A stretch of 64,000 bases of DNA from NCBI RefSeq assembly GCF_026544205.1, contig NZ_JALNUI010000004.1:1-64000 (forward strand). Direction: 5' to 3'. A model generated the notes under the pieces. The model ran no database searches. It had not been told where the DNA came from and worked only from the letters and a program-made list of their open reading frames with translations. This DNA is from Curtobacterium sp. GC_Cur_3. GTDB taxonomy: Bacteria > Actinomycetota > Actinomycetes > Actinomycetales > Microbacteriaceae. A program made the position numbers and the translations under genes. This document shows positions 35,349-43,664 of the stretch, one piece after another. Numbering within the stretch: the first letter of the stretch is position 1; each line of letters begins with the position of its first letter.

Positions 35349-36818
35349 CTACCGCGCCACGGGGACGCGCACCGTGACCTCGAGGCCACCGGAGCGGACG
35401 TTGCGGAGGGACGCCGTGCCTCCTGCCCGTTCAGCGACGGCACGCACGATCGCGAGCCCCAGGCCGGAGCCGCCCGGCAGGGGGATCGTGCCGGTCGCCG
35501 GGTCGGGAGCCGGGCGGGACTTCCGGGCCTCGTCGGGTCGGGTGAAGCGGTCGAAGGCCACGGGTACGAAGGACTCGGGCACGCCGGGCCCGTCGTCGGT
35601 CACCTGGAGCTCGCCGAACTCGGGCGTGCTGCGCCAGGTGACGAGGACGCCGCCGCCGCGGGGGAGTGCGGAGACCGCGTTGCCGGCGATGTTCGTCACG
35701 AGTTGGGCCATGCCACCCACGTCGAGCCGGTAGCGGGCTTCGTCCGGACCCGGACCCGGTGCCGAACCGGAACCCGGAGAGGCAGCCGGCGGCTCCAGGT
35801 CGAAGTCGACCGTGATGTCCTTCGTGCTCGCGATCAACCGGACCCGGTCGACGGCGGCCATCACCTCGTCGCCCAGGTCGGACCACGTCGAGAGCGCCTG
35901 CTGGTCGGTGTCGCCGGCGCGCTCGGACTCCTCGATCCGGGACAGCGTCAGCAGGTCGTTCGCCAGCCGGGACAACCGCGCGACATTGTTCTTGGCGCGC
36001 TCGATGTGCTCGGCCAGCGCGGCGGCGTCGCCGGTGTCGAGCGAGGCGAGGTCGAGCTGCGTGGTGAGGATCGCGAGCGGGGTGCGCAGCTCGTGGCTGG
36101 CGTCGGAGACCATCTGGCGCTCGCGCTCGGTCGCCTGCCGGGTCCGTGCCAGGAACGCGTTGAGGGTCACGGCGAGGGACGCCAGTTCGTCCTGCGCCGG
36201 CCCGACCGGCAGCTCGGCGCGCTCGGGGGCGACGGAGAGCCGCTCGGCCTCGCGGCGCATCCGGTTCACCGGCCGGAGGGCGGCGGTGGCGAGGATCCAC
36301 GACGCGACCCCGAACGCGACGAGGATCGCCAGCCCGGTGACCGAGAGCGTGGTGGTGAGGTCATCGACGACGATCGCCTCGGCCTGGGCGTTGCGGGCGG
36401 CGACGACGGTCCAGCGGCCGGCCTGGTTCACGGGGTGCTCGACGACGACGCGGTACTGCGACCCGGACACGTCGATGACGCTCGTGCCCGCGGCGGTCGT
36501 GGTCAGGCTGCCGAGGGCGTTCTCGACCCGGGACGGCATCGTGGAGAGCACGATGTCGCCCTTGGGGGAGACGACGGCGACGAGTTGCAGGTTCCCCGGC
36601 GGCGAGAAGTCCGGGTTGCTGTCGACCTCGAGCGTGGCCACGTACGGGTCGGCGTCGGCGTCGAGCAGCGTCCTGGTGGCCGACGCGACGACGCTCACCA
36701 CCTGGAACCGCATCACCAGGACGAGCAGCACGATGACGACCGCGGCGATCGCCGTCGAGCCGATCGTGATCCGCGACCGGAGCGAGAGCAGCCGGAGCGG
36801 CCGGATGAAGCGCAGCAC
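35349..36818 (-). CDS. Two-component sensor histidine kinase
   Basis: Membrane sensor that phosphorylates the response regulator encoded just upstream. It has 489 residues. Membrane segments at about 20-38 and 157-180 enclose an extracytoplasmic sensor region of about 115 residues. A HAMP-like linker follows (TAALRPVNRMRREAERLS). The phospho-acceptor is His242 in SDASHELRTPLAIL. N, G1 and G2 boxes are VTNIAGNAVSALP, VTDDGPGVPE and GSGLGLAIVRAVAE. The N box has NAVS where NAxK or NALR is more usual. The GTG start is 10 bases after the regulator stop. The stimulus is unknown. Confidence 0.94.
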   Translation of the reverse strand: MLRFIRPLRLLSLRSRITIGSTAIAAVVIVLLVLVMRFQVVSVVASATRTLLDADADPYVATLEVDSNPDFSPPGNLQLVAVVSPKGDIVLSTMPSRVENALGSLTTTAAGTSVIDVSGSQYRVVVEHPVNQAGRWTVVAARNAQAEAIVVDDLTTTLSVTGLAILVAFGVASWILATAALRPVNRMRREAERLSVAPERAELPVGPAQDELASLAVTLNAFLARTRQATERERQMVSDASHELRTPLAILTTQLDLASLDTGDAAALAEHIERAKNNVARLSRLANDLLTLSRIEESERAGDTDQQALSTWSDLGDEVMAAVDRVRLIASTKDITVDFDLEPPAASPGSGSAPGPGPDEARYRLDVGGMAQLVTNIAGNAVSALPRGGGVLVTWRSTPEFGELQVTDDGPGVPESFVPVAFDRFTRPDEARKSRPAPDPATGTIPLPGGSGLGLAIVRAVAERAGGTASLRNVRSGGLEVTVRVPVAR

Positions 36819-36828
36819 GTCGGGCGCG

Positions 36829-37506
36829 TCAGGACCCGAGCAGGTCGAGCCGGTAGCCGCGTCCGCGCACGGTGGAGATGGCGACCGTCGCCTCGTGCGA
36901 CGTCAGCTTCTTGCGGAGGTACGAGATGTACTGCTCCACGACGTTCGGGTCCACGTGCTGCGAGCCGTCCCAGACCTCCTCGAGGATCTTGGGCCGGTCG
37001 ACCACCGTGCCGACGGAGCGCGCGAGCAGGCGCAGCAGCGCGAACTCGGTGGGGCTGACGGCGACGCGCTGGCCCTGGATCGAGACCCGGCGCGCCTCGG
37101 AGTCGATGGCGACGTCGCCGACCTCGATGATGCGCGGTGCCCCGGCGGCCTCACGGCGGCCGAGTGCGCGGAGCCGGGCGGTGAGCTCGGCGAAGGCGAA
37201 CGGCTTCGTCAGGTAGTCGTCGGCACCGGCGTCCAGGCCGAAGACCCGGTCGTCGACGCCGTCACGGGCGGTGACGAGCAGGATCCGTACGGGGTCCTCC
37301 CGTTCACGGATGCGCCGCGCCAGCTCGAACCCGGACATGCCGGGCATCATCACGTCGACGACCGCCAGGTCGAACGCGTTGTCACCGAGCGCGATGAGCG
37401 CCTCGACACCGTTCTCGACCGCGGTGACGCGGTACCCCTCGGCGGCGAGACCGCGTTCCATGAGGGCGCGCATCTCGTCGTCGTCCTCGACCACCAACAG
37501 CCGCAT
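36829..37506 (-). CDS. OmpR-family response regulator
   Basis: DNA-binding output of the two-component pair with the downstream kinase. It has 225 residues. The receiver domain has the acidic pair in VVEDDDEM, phospho-acceptor Asp51 in LAVVDVMMPGMSG and the Lys of LTKPFAFAEL. The C-terminal winged helix includes SPTEFALLRLLARSVGTVVDR and VDPNVVEQYISYLRKKL. ATG 37506 is preceded by AGGAGGTC at the correct distance. It is the first gene of the operon. Target genes cannot be predicted from this window. Confidence 0.96.
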   Translation of the reverse strand: MRLLVVEDDDEMRALMERGLAAEGYRVTAVENGVEALIALGDNAFDLAVVDVMMPGMSGFELARRIREREDPVRILLVTARDGVDDRVFGLDAGADDYLTKPFAFAELTARLRALGRREAAGAPRIIEVGDVAIDSEARRVSIQGQRVAVSPTEFALLRLLARSVGTVVDRPKILEEVWDGSQHVDPNVVEQYISYLRKKLTSHEATVAISTVRGRGYRLDLLGS

Positions 37507-37689
37507 AGTGACCTCCTGGCACCCATCGTGGCATCGAACCGGCGTCCGGTGGTGTCCCGGCGGCGATCCTGACTGAATCTCGTCACAGCGTGCCCCGCGA
37601 TCGAGGGACGTGAGGACTTCTTGCGTCGTTGCTAGGCTCCCCGGCAGGACGGGCTGTACCCGACGGACCGTCCTGTCTCTGGGGGACCC

Positions 37690-38007
37690 ATGAACGACCA
37701 CGCCGACCACCCGGCAGTCATCCGACTCCGCGCCGAGCTCGACGCCGCGTGGAAGGGCGTCGGAGCACTCGCGCAGCTCGAGGACGTCAGCCGCGACCGC
37801 GTCGTGGCCGAGCTCCGCGCCGCCGTGCCGGACGTCGCCAGTCGCGCCGCTCGCGAAGCCGGACAGGAGGCGGTGGTCGCCGAGATCCGTCGGTTCGCGG
37901 CCGTCGACGTGGTCGCCTCCGACCCCACCGTGCCGAGCCGCGTGATCTGGGGCGACATCGTCGGCACCGCCACCGTCGCGGCCACCGCCACCACGACGCT
38001 GTCGTAG
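37690..38007 (+). CDS. Hypothetical protein, 105 residues
   Basis: I do not recognise the family. The first 70 residues are helical and charged (VIRLRAELDAAWKGVGALAQ, VAELRAAVPDVASRAAREAG). The C-terminal 25 residues are small and hydrophobic (IVGTATVAATATTTLS). GGGGGA at 37681-37686 lies a short distance before ATG. TAGGCT at 37632-37637 is a possible -10, and a hairpin AGGACGG/CCGTCCT (37647-37675) lies in the leader. It stands alone between a divergent regulator gene and a convergent transporter gene. Confidence 0.6.
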   Translation: MNDHADHPAVIRLRAELDAAWKGVGALAQLEDVSRDRVVAELRAAVPDVASRAAREAGQEAVVAEIRRFAAVDVVASDPTVPSRVIWGDIVGTATVAATATTTLS

Positions 38008-38068
38008 GAGGGGCTGGCACCCCGGCGCCGCGGCACACCGGCGCGGCTCCGGTGCGCGGCACCGCGGG

Positions 38069-39124
38069 TCAGTCGTCCTCGCCGAGCAGCTCCTCGCGCA
38101 CGCGACGGATGTCCTCGAGCAGAGCGCCGATGAGGACCCAGTGCCGGGAGTTCGGCCGGACGACCTCGAGCGGTGCCGTGAGCGCGGTCTCGGACTCCTC
38201 CACGAGGACCTCCGGTTCCGCCTGTGCCAGCTCCGTGGACTCGACCTGCCGTCCGAGCGCCCGCACGTCGGCGCCGATCCTGGCCACCTCGGTCGCGATC
38301 CGCCCCACCATCGGGTCGGCGCGGAGGTCGGGCGTGGCGGTGTCACGGATGGCTCGCGTCATGCCGGTGACCCGGGTGACGAGGACCCGCAGGTGCTCGG
38401 TCACGGCGACGTCCCGGTCGAGGATCGTCCGGTGTCGGCCCCCGCGCGGGTTCATCGTGAGCGACTCCCGCGCCGCGGTGAGGGCGGCGTCGGCCTTGGC
38501 GTGCTGCTGGCGGAGCGCCCTGGCCCGGAGCAGGGCGTCGTGCCACCGGTCGTGGTCCCAGCCCTCGGTGAGGCCGATCGCGACCCGCTCGAACGCCACC
38601 GCGGTGTCCCGCGCCAGCCGACCGACCGCCAGGTGCGCCGGCCGGAGCAGCACCGGCGGCACGATGACGGCGTTCACGACGAGGGCGACCGCCGCGCCGA
38701 GCACGGTCTCCAGCACCCGGTCGGCCGAGTAGTTCGGCGTGACCACCCCGGCGGTGAGCACGAGCATCCCGCTGATGCCGACCTGGGTCGCCGACGTCGG
38801 GGTGAGCCGGAGCGCCCAGGCCATGACGATCGACACGACGATCGCGACGAGCACGACCCACACCGCGTTGCCGAGCAGGAAGTGCAGCCCGGTCGCCAGC
38901 ACGACGCCGAGCACGACGCCGGCGCTGCGCTCGAGGCCCTTCACGAAGGACTGGTTGATGCTCGGCTGGACGACCAGCAGCGCCGCGATGGCCGCGAAGG
39001 TCGGGAAGGGCCCGCGGATGACGAGTTCCGAGAGCAGGACCGCCGCGACCACCGCGACCGCGGTCTTCACGACCTGCAGGAAGGGGGAGCGGCTCGAGCT
39101 GCGGAGGCGCGAGACCGGGTTCAC
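38069..39124 (-). CDS. FUSC/aromatic-acid-exporter family membrane protein
   Basis: Probable efflux protein of the fusaric acid resistance type. It has 351 residues. Six hydrophobic segments fill the first 160 residues, with typical blocks ELVIRGPFPTFAAIAALLVVQPS and FVKGLERSAGVVLGVVLATG. The rest is a cytoplasmic helical domain containing ALLRARALRQQHAKADAALT. A minus-strand TAGCGT lies seven bases before GTG 39124, which favours that start for a leaderless mRNA; GTG 39133 is the alternative. The substrate is unknown. Confidence 0.82.
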   Translation of the reverse strand: MNPVSRLRSSSRSPFLQVVKTAVAVVAAVLLSELVIRGPFPTFAAIAALLVVQPSINQSFVKGLERSAGVVLGVVLATGLHFLLGNAVWVVLVAIVVSIVMAWALRLTPTSATQVGISGMLVLTAGVVTPNYSADRVLETVLGAAVALVVNAVIVPPVLLRPAHLAVGRLARDTAVAFERVAIGLTEGWDHDRWHDALLRARALRQQHAKADAALTAARESLTMNPRGGRHRTILDRDVAVTEHLRVLVTRVTGMTRAIRDTATPDLRADPMVGRIATEVARIGADVRALGRQVESTELAQAEPEVLVEESETALTAPLEVVRPNSRHWVLIGALLEDIRRVREELLGEDD

Positions 39125-39205
39125 GAGGACCACGCTAGCCACGCATCCGCACGCCGAGCCGTGCACGAACGCGACGAAAGCGCACGGACACGGTTGACTG
39201 GTGTC

Positions 39206-40450
39206 GTGTGGCCGAATCATGAGCGCGTCATCCCGGAGGCCTTCGTCGGCTCCGGGACCACTGTGGTGGCCGCGCGCGCGCACTCGGTCGAGCCGTCGGG
39301 CAACGGGTACCTCTACGGGTACGAGGTCGACACCCTGGACCGCAACAACCTGCGCGCCACCGTCCTGACCTACGTCGACACCGGCGGCACCCACGACCAG
39401 AACAGCGCCCTGGTGACCGACCCCGCGACGAACGAGCCGGTCTCGGTCTGGGCGTACCCGAACGACCCCGGCCTGCCGGTCCTGCCGCAGGTGACCTACC
39501 GCGACGCCGTGGCAGAGCTCCTCACCACCCTCGGCATGCCGGTGACGAACCCCGTGCTGACGGTCGCGGCCTACCGCCCGGGCAAGCGCGCCGTGGTCCG
39601 GGTCGACGCCCCCGAGGGCACGCTCTTCCTCAAGGTCGTCCGCCCCCACCGTGTCGCCCCGATCGTCCGCACCCACGAGCAGTTCGTCGCGGCCGGGCTC
39701 CCGGTGCCGCGCGTGCTCTCCAGTCGCGGCGACGGCCTGCTCGTGCTCGAACGCATCCGCGGCGTGCCGGCGGGCAGCCGGATCCTCGACATCGCCGACG
39801 ACCCGCGCTTCGTGGCGTCGCTCGCCGCGCTCACCGGCCGGATCGCCACCGTGCCGATGACCCAGCAGGCCCGAGCCGACGCGATGGACCACGCCGACTG
39901 GCACCGGAAGACGCTCGTCACGGCGCTGCCACAGGACGCGCTCGAGATCGACGAGCTCTACGACGCCATCGGCCGACGCTCGATCGGCTGGACCACGACG
40001 GACAAGCAGGTCGTGCACGGCGACCTGCACCTGGAGCAGGTCTTCGTCGACGAGGACGAGCCCTGGCGCATCTCCGGCCTGCTCGACATCGACACCGCCG
40101 GCTGGGGCTACCCCGTCCGCGACATCGGTGCCGTGGTGGCGCACCTCGTCGTCACCGGGCTGTGGCACCGCTCCCGGGGCGACGCCGACCGCGGCGCAGC
40201 CGCGGAACGGCTCGCCGACGCGATCGCCCGCGACTGGGCCGCGCGGAACCCCGCCGCGGCCCAGCGACTCGGACCGGCCATCGGTGCCCAGCTGTTGGCG
40301 CACGCCGGCGGCCAGGCGACCACGGGTTCCGCGAACGGCATCGCCACCGCGGAACAGCTGCTGCGGGCGACACGGGCAGCGCTCGCGGAACCGGCCCCGA
40401 GCCTCCCGGCCGACGGTCTCGGCCGTCCGCGGTCCGCACCCCGCGCCTGA
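39206..40450 (+). CDS. Phosphotransferase of the APH/kinase-like fold
   Basis: Protein-kinase-like small-molecule kinase, 414 residues; the substrate is unknown. The catalytic loop is VVHGDLHLEQVFVDED (the usual Asn of HGDxxxxN replaced by Gln, as in maltokinase-like enzymes). The metal-binding motif is LLDIDTAGWG. The nucleotide region AYRPGKRAVVRVDAPEG...LFLKVVRP supplies the conserved lysine. The N-terminal 100 residues are of unclear nature. GTG 39206 is the preferred start; TTG 39194 is possible. A GAGCCTCCCGGCCG motif occurs in the last codons (40399-40412), and a hairpin repeat begins at the stop. Confidence 0.8.
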   Translation: MWPNHERVIPEAFVGSGTTVVAARAHSVEPSGNGYLYGYEVDTLDRNNLRATVLTYVDTGGTHDQNSALVTDPATNEPVSVWAYPNDPGLPVLPQVTYRDAVAELLTTLGMPVTNPVLTVAAYRPGKRAVVRVDAPEGTLFLKVVRPHRVAPIVRTHEQFVAAGLPVPRVLSSRGDGLLVLERIRGVPAGSRILDIADDPRFVASLAALTGRIATVPMTQQARADAMDHADWHRKTLVTALPQDALEIDELYDAIGRRSIGWTTTDKQVVHGDLHLEQVFVDEDEPWRISGLLDIDTAGWGYPVRDIGAVVAHLVVTGLWHRSRGDADRGAAAERLADAIARDWAARNPAAAQRLGPAIGAQLLAHAGGQATTGSANGIATAEQLLRATRAALAEPAPSLPADGLGRPRSAPRA

Positions 40451-40652
40451 GACGCGCGTTCCCACTCGCCACGCGCGATCCCGCCTGCCACCCGATGTGC
40501 GGCAGGTCAGAACGCGCGTCGTGGGTCGGAAGATCCGACTGAGTACGCGTGATTCCGCCTACCACGCGGGTTTCCACTCGCCACGCGCGATCTCGCCTGC
40601 CACCCGATGCGCGGCAGGTCAGAACGCGCGTCGCGGGTGGGAAGATCCGACC
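40451..40652. repeat. 112-bp tandem repeat with nested hairpins
   Basis: The stretch from CCACTCGCCACGCGCGATC at 40462 to about 40540 recurs at 40574-40652, a period of 112 bases, with few differences. Each copy has a hairpin CCTGCC-N11-GGCAGG. Perfect 10-bp inverted arms GACGCGCGTT (40451-40460) and AACGCGCGTC (40511-40520) enclose the first. The array starts at the phosphotransferase stop codon. No open reading frame with coding character is present here. Confidence 0.85.
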
Positions 40653-40758
40653 TGGGACGCACGATCCCACCCGCCACGCGCGGTCCGGCCCACTGCCACC
40701 GCCTGGAGGCTCGACGCGCGCGGGGTGCGCCGAGTCGCCTCCGTCGGTGGTCCGGGAG

Positions 40759-41083
40759 TACACTGACCGCGCACGCACCGCGTGCTCGCACGTCGCGTCG
40801 ATTCCGGACACGGCACTCGACCGGTTGGCCGAGCGGGCACCGGATCCGCGACCGCTCCCGGCGAGTCGCGTGCGTGCGACAGCGCCGGATCCTCCGCGCA
40901 GATCGAGCCCATCGGACACCACCCGGGTGACCGCGACGGGCACGGTCGACAGCCAGACCGTCGTGGGGATCGGCGCACCGGTGGGCCGCATCGGCCCGCC
41001 ACGGCAGCGGTGCGACGGACGCACCGACGACTTCCGCCAGGACGGCGGCTCGCCCCGGTCTCGGGACGGAACAAGGAGGAGCC
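40759..41083 (+). other. Long leader upstream of the SNF2-family gene
   Basis: TACACT at 40759-40764 resembles a -10 box. From there to the helicase start are about 315 bases without a convincing gene. Short reading frames here lack coding character. The region may be a structured 5' leader or hold a small RNA; I cannot show either. AAGGAGG at 41073-41079 is a strong ribosome site just before the TTG start. Confidence 0.4.
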
Positions 41084-43210
41084 TTGGCTCGATCAGGCAC
41101 GCGGCGTGCAGCCGGTGGGACGCGGACCGCGTCACGCCGGACCCGGCCGCTCGACAACGACGGCGTCATCCCCGTGCTCGCCCGCGCGGTGCGCGAGGTC
41201 GAGGCGGCCGCCCAGCGCGGGCCGCTGAAGGCGTCGAACCGCACGAAGTTCCAGGCGGTCGCGCTGCTGATGCGCGAGGAACGCTCCCGCGTCAAGGCGG
41301 ACACGACGCTCACGGACGCCCAGCGCGCCGAGCAGATGAAGCGGCTCGACGGCGTCGCGACGATCCTCGCCAAGACGGCGGCGCGCGACACCAGCGTCAT
41401 CCAGCTCCTGGCCGAGGAGTCGCCCGTCACCGAGGCGACCCGCACCGTCAAGCGCGACATGATGATCGCCGGCGGCGTGGAGATGCAGCCGGAGGACCTC
41501 GTCATCGCGGCCGAGCCCGCGCCGGTCGTCACCGCGCAGGAGCGTGCCGTCGTGCCGCAGGCCGTCGTGCAGCGCCAGCTCGCGAACCCGTTCCTGCCGC
41601 CGGACTTCGCCCTCGCCGACCAGCCCGTCGCGCACCCGCGTCGCCTGGCGAACTGGGAGCTCTTCGGACCGCTCTTCAAGTCCTTCGAGTACGGCGCCGG
41701 TGGGGGATCGGCATCGATGCCGCTGCCCGACCCGACCTCCGTGCAGACGATCTCCGGCACCACGCTGATGCAGCACCAGGCGGAGCTCGTCGCCGCCGCA
41801 GCACAGGGCCACCGCACGTTCCTGCTCGCTGACGAACCCGGACTCGGCAAGACCGCGCAGTCGCTGCTCGCCGCAGAGGCCGCCGGGGCGTACCCGCTCC
41901 TCGTCGTCGTGCCGAACGTCGTCAAGACGAACTGGGCCCGCGAGGCCGCCCGCTGGGTGCCGAACCGCCGCGCGACGGTGATCCACGGCGACGGTGACGA
42001 CCTCGACGGGTTCGCCGACATCGTGATCGTGAACTACGAGATCCTCGACCGGCACTTCGGCTGGCTCGGGGCCTTCGGGTTCAAGGGCATGGTCGTCGAC
42101 GAGGCCCACTTCATCAAGAACAAGGACTCGCAGCGCTCGAAGTTCGTGCTGCAGCTGGCCGAGAAGATCCGCGCGCGCACCTCGTCGCCGCTGCTCATGG
42201 CGCTCACCGGCACCCCGCTGATCAACTCGGTGGAGGACTTCCGCACGATCTGGGAGTACCTCGGCTGGATCGACGACAAGAAGCCGCGCGCGCAGCTCAT
42301 GAACGAGCTCGAGGACATCGGGCTCACCCCGGCCGACCAGGGCTTCTTCGCCGAGGCCCGTCGTGCCGTGATCGACATGGGCATCGTCCGGCGCCGCAAG
42401 GTCGACGTCGCCGCTGACATCCCCGCCCGTCGCATCGCCGACATCCCGGTGGAGCTCGACGGCGACGAGGGCCGCTCGATCCGCGACGCCGAGCGTGAGC
42501 TCACCGCGAAGCTCGTCAAGCGGTACCACCAGGCGCTCGACGCCCGCACCGGCCAGGCGCCGGTCGACGGCATCGACCACAAGCTCGTCCGCCAGGTCGC
42601 GCGGTGGGAGCTCGAGGACCAGGACGCCTCCTCCACCGGGGAGAACGTGTTCTCGATGGTCCGGCGCATCGGCCGCGCGAAGGCCCAGCTCGCGGCGGAC
42701 TACGCGGCGCAGCTGGCGGCCAACGTCGGCAAGGTCGTCTTCTTCGCCAAGCACCTCGACGTGATGGACCAGGCAGAAGAGGTCTTCGCCCGCCGGCACC
42801 TGCGCACCGCGACGATCCGCGGCGACCAGACCGCGGCGCAGCGCACGGCCGAGATCGACTCGTTCGTGAACGACCCCGACGTCGCCGTGATCGTCTGCTC
42901 GCTGACGGCAGCCGGCGTCGGGCTGAACCTGCAGGTGGCGTCCAACGTCGTCCTCGCCGAGCTGTCCTGGACCAGTGCCGAGCAGACCCAGGCGATCGAC
43001 CGTGTGCACCGCATCGGGCAGGAAGAACCCGTCACCGCGTGGCGCATCATCGCCGCGCAGACGATCGACACGAAGATCGCCGAGCTCATCGACTCGAAGG
43101 CCGGCCTGGCAGCGCGTGCGCTCGACGGCTCCGACGAGGAGGTCGTCGACTCTGGCGACATCCAGCTCGACGCCATGGCGGCCCTGCTGACGGAGGCGCT
43201 CGGCGGCTGA
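41084..43210 (+). CDS. SNF2-family DEAD/DEAH-box helicase-like ATPase
   Basis: ATP-driven DNA translocase of the Swi2/Snf2 type, 708 residues. Motif I is DEPGLGKTAQ near residue 253. Motif II is VVDEAHFIKN, motif III is ALTGTPLINS, and motifs V-VI are VIVCSLTAAGVGLNL and TQAIDRVHRIGQEEPV. The first 200 residues have no known domain. The start is TTG 41084, chosen because AAGGAGG lies four bases upstream. Its physiological role is unknown; proteins with this core act in repair, chromosome remodelling or phage defence. No methylase or nuclease partner is adjacent, so defence is not supported. A long palindrome follows its stop. Confidence 0.9.
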   Translation: MARSGTRRAAGGTRTASRRTRPLDNDGVIPVLARAVREVEAAAQRGPLKASNRTKFQAVALLMREERSRVKADTTLTDAQRAEQMKRLDGVATILAKTAARDTSVIQLLAEESPVTEATRTVKRDMMIAGGVEMQPEDLVIAAEPAPVVTAQERAVVPQAVVQRQLANPFLPPDFALADQPVAHPRRLANWELFGPLFKSFEYGAGGGSASMPLPDPTSVQTISGTTLMQHQAELVAAAAQGHRTFLLADEPGLGKTAQSLLAAEAAGAYPLLVVVPNVVKTNWAREAARWVPNRRATVIHGDGDDLDGFADIVIVNYEILDRHFGWLGAFGFKGMVVDEAHFIKNKDSQRSKFVLQLAEKIRARTSSPLLMALTGTPLINSVEDFRTIWEYLGWIDDKKPRAQLMNELEDIGLTPADQGFFAEARRAVIDMGIVRRRKVDVAADIPARRIADIPVELDGDEGRSIRDAERELTAKLVKRYHQALDARTGQAPVDGIDHKLVRQVARWELEDQDASSTGENVFSMVRRIGRAKAQLAADYAAQLAANVGKVVFFAKHLDVMDQAEEVFARRHLRTATIRGDQTAAQRTAEIDSFVNDPDVAVIVCSLTAAGVGLNLQVASNVVLAELSWTSAEQTQAIDRVHRIGQEEPVTAWRIIAAQTIDTKIAELIDSKAGLAARALDGSDEEVVDSGDIQLDAMAALLTEALGG

Positions 43211-43231
43211 GCTGGGTGCGTGCGTGCTGGT

Positions 43232-43305
43232 GCGCAAAACACCGGTGTTCGTGCGTCGCGCCGCGGAGTTCCGCGGCGTGGAGCACGAACACCGGTGTTT
43301 TGCGT
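43232..43305. repeat. 74-bp palindrome between convergent genes
   Basis: GCGCAAAACACCGGTGTTCG and its neighbour bases (43232-43254) pair with the complementary arm at 43283-43304. An inner dyad, CCGCGGA-GTT-CCGCGG, sits in the middle, and each arm holds the self-complementary ACACCGGTGT. It lies between the SNF2 and mycoredoxin genes, so a bidirectional terminator role is possible. The sequence is unrelated to families P and Q. Confidence 0.9.
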
Positions 43306-43332
43306 CCCGGACGGCGCCGCCGGCACCGCGCG

Positions 43333-43605
43333 TCAGATGCGCGACTGGACCTCGGCCAGGGATGGGTTCGTCGCCGTGCTGCCGTCGGGGAACACCAGCG
43401 TCGGAACGGTCTGGTTGCCGCCGTTGACCTCGGCGACGAGCTCGGCCGTGCCGGGCGTCTGCTCGATGTCGACCTCGGTGAAGGGCACGCCGGCCTTGGT
43501 CATCTGGTTCTTCAGGCGGGCGCAGTAGCCGCACCAGGTGGTGGTGAACATGGTGACGCCGCCGGCCTGGGGCACGAACGCGTCGCGGGTGATCGTCTCG
43601 CTCAT
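43333..43605 (-). CDS. Mycoredoxin/glutaredoxin-like protein
   Basis: Small thiol-disulfide oxidoreductase expected to use mycothiol. It has 90 residues and a thioredoxin fold with active site CGYC at 25-28 (TTTWCGYCARL). TVPTLVFPDG carries the cis-proline. TAGCCT on the minus strand (43617-43612) is six bases before ATG 43605, so the mRNA is probably leaderless; a GTG two codons upstream is then excluded. It is divergent from the CYTH-CHAD gene. Confidence 0.93.
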   Translation of the reverse strand: MSETITRDAFVPQAGGVTMFTTTWCGYCARLKNQMTKAGVPFTEVDIEQTPGTAELVAEVNGGNQTVPTLVFPDGSTATNPSLAEVQSRI

Positions 43606-43664
43606 CTCCACAGGCTAACCCGCCGTGTCGTGAGCACCCCCTGCACCCTGGTAGACAGGGGCAT

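Noticed and set aside
35085-35377. Small gene directly after dnaE2
   Set aside because: Arg/Ala/Pro-rich composition, no ribosome site, crosses a family Q hairpin and overlaps the histidine kinase gene.
40782-41228. Gene in the SNF2 leader
   Set aside because: The frame has no coding character, overlaps the helicase start and lacks a ribosome site.
41084-43210. Phage defence system around the SNF2 helicase
   Set aside because: No nuclease, methylase or other defence partner is adjacent, and the neighbours are ordinary metabolic genes.
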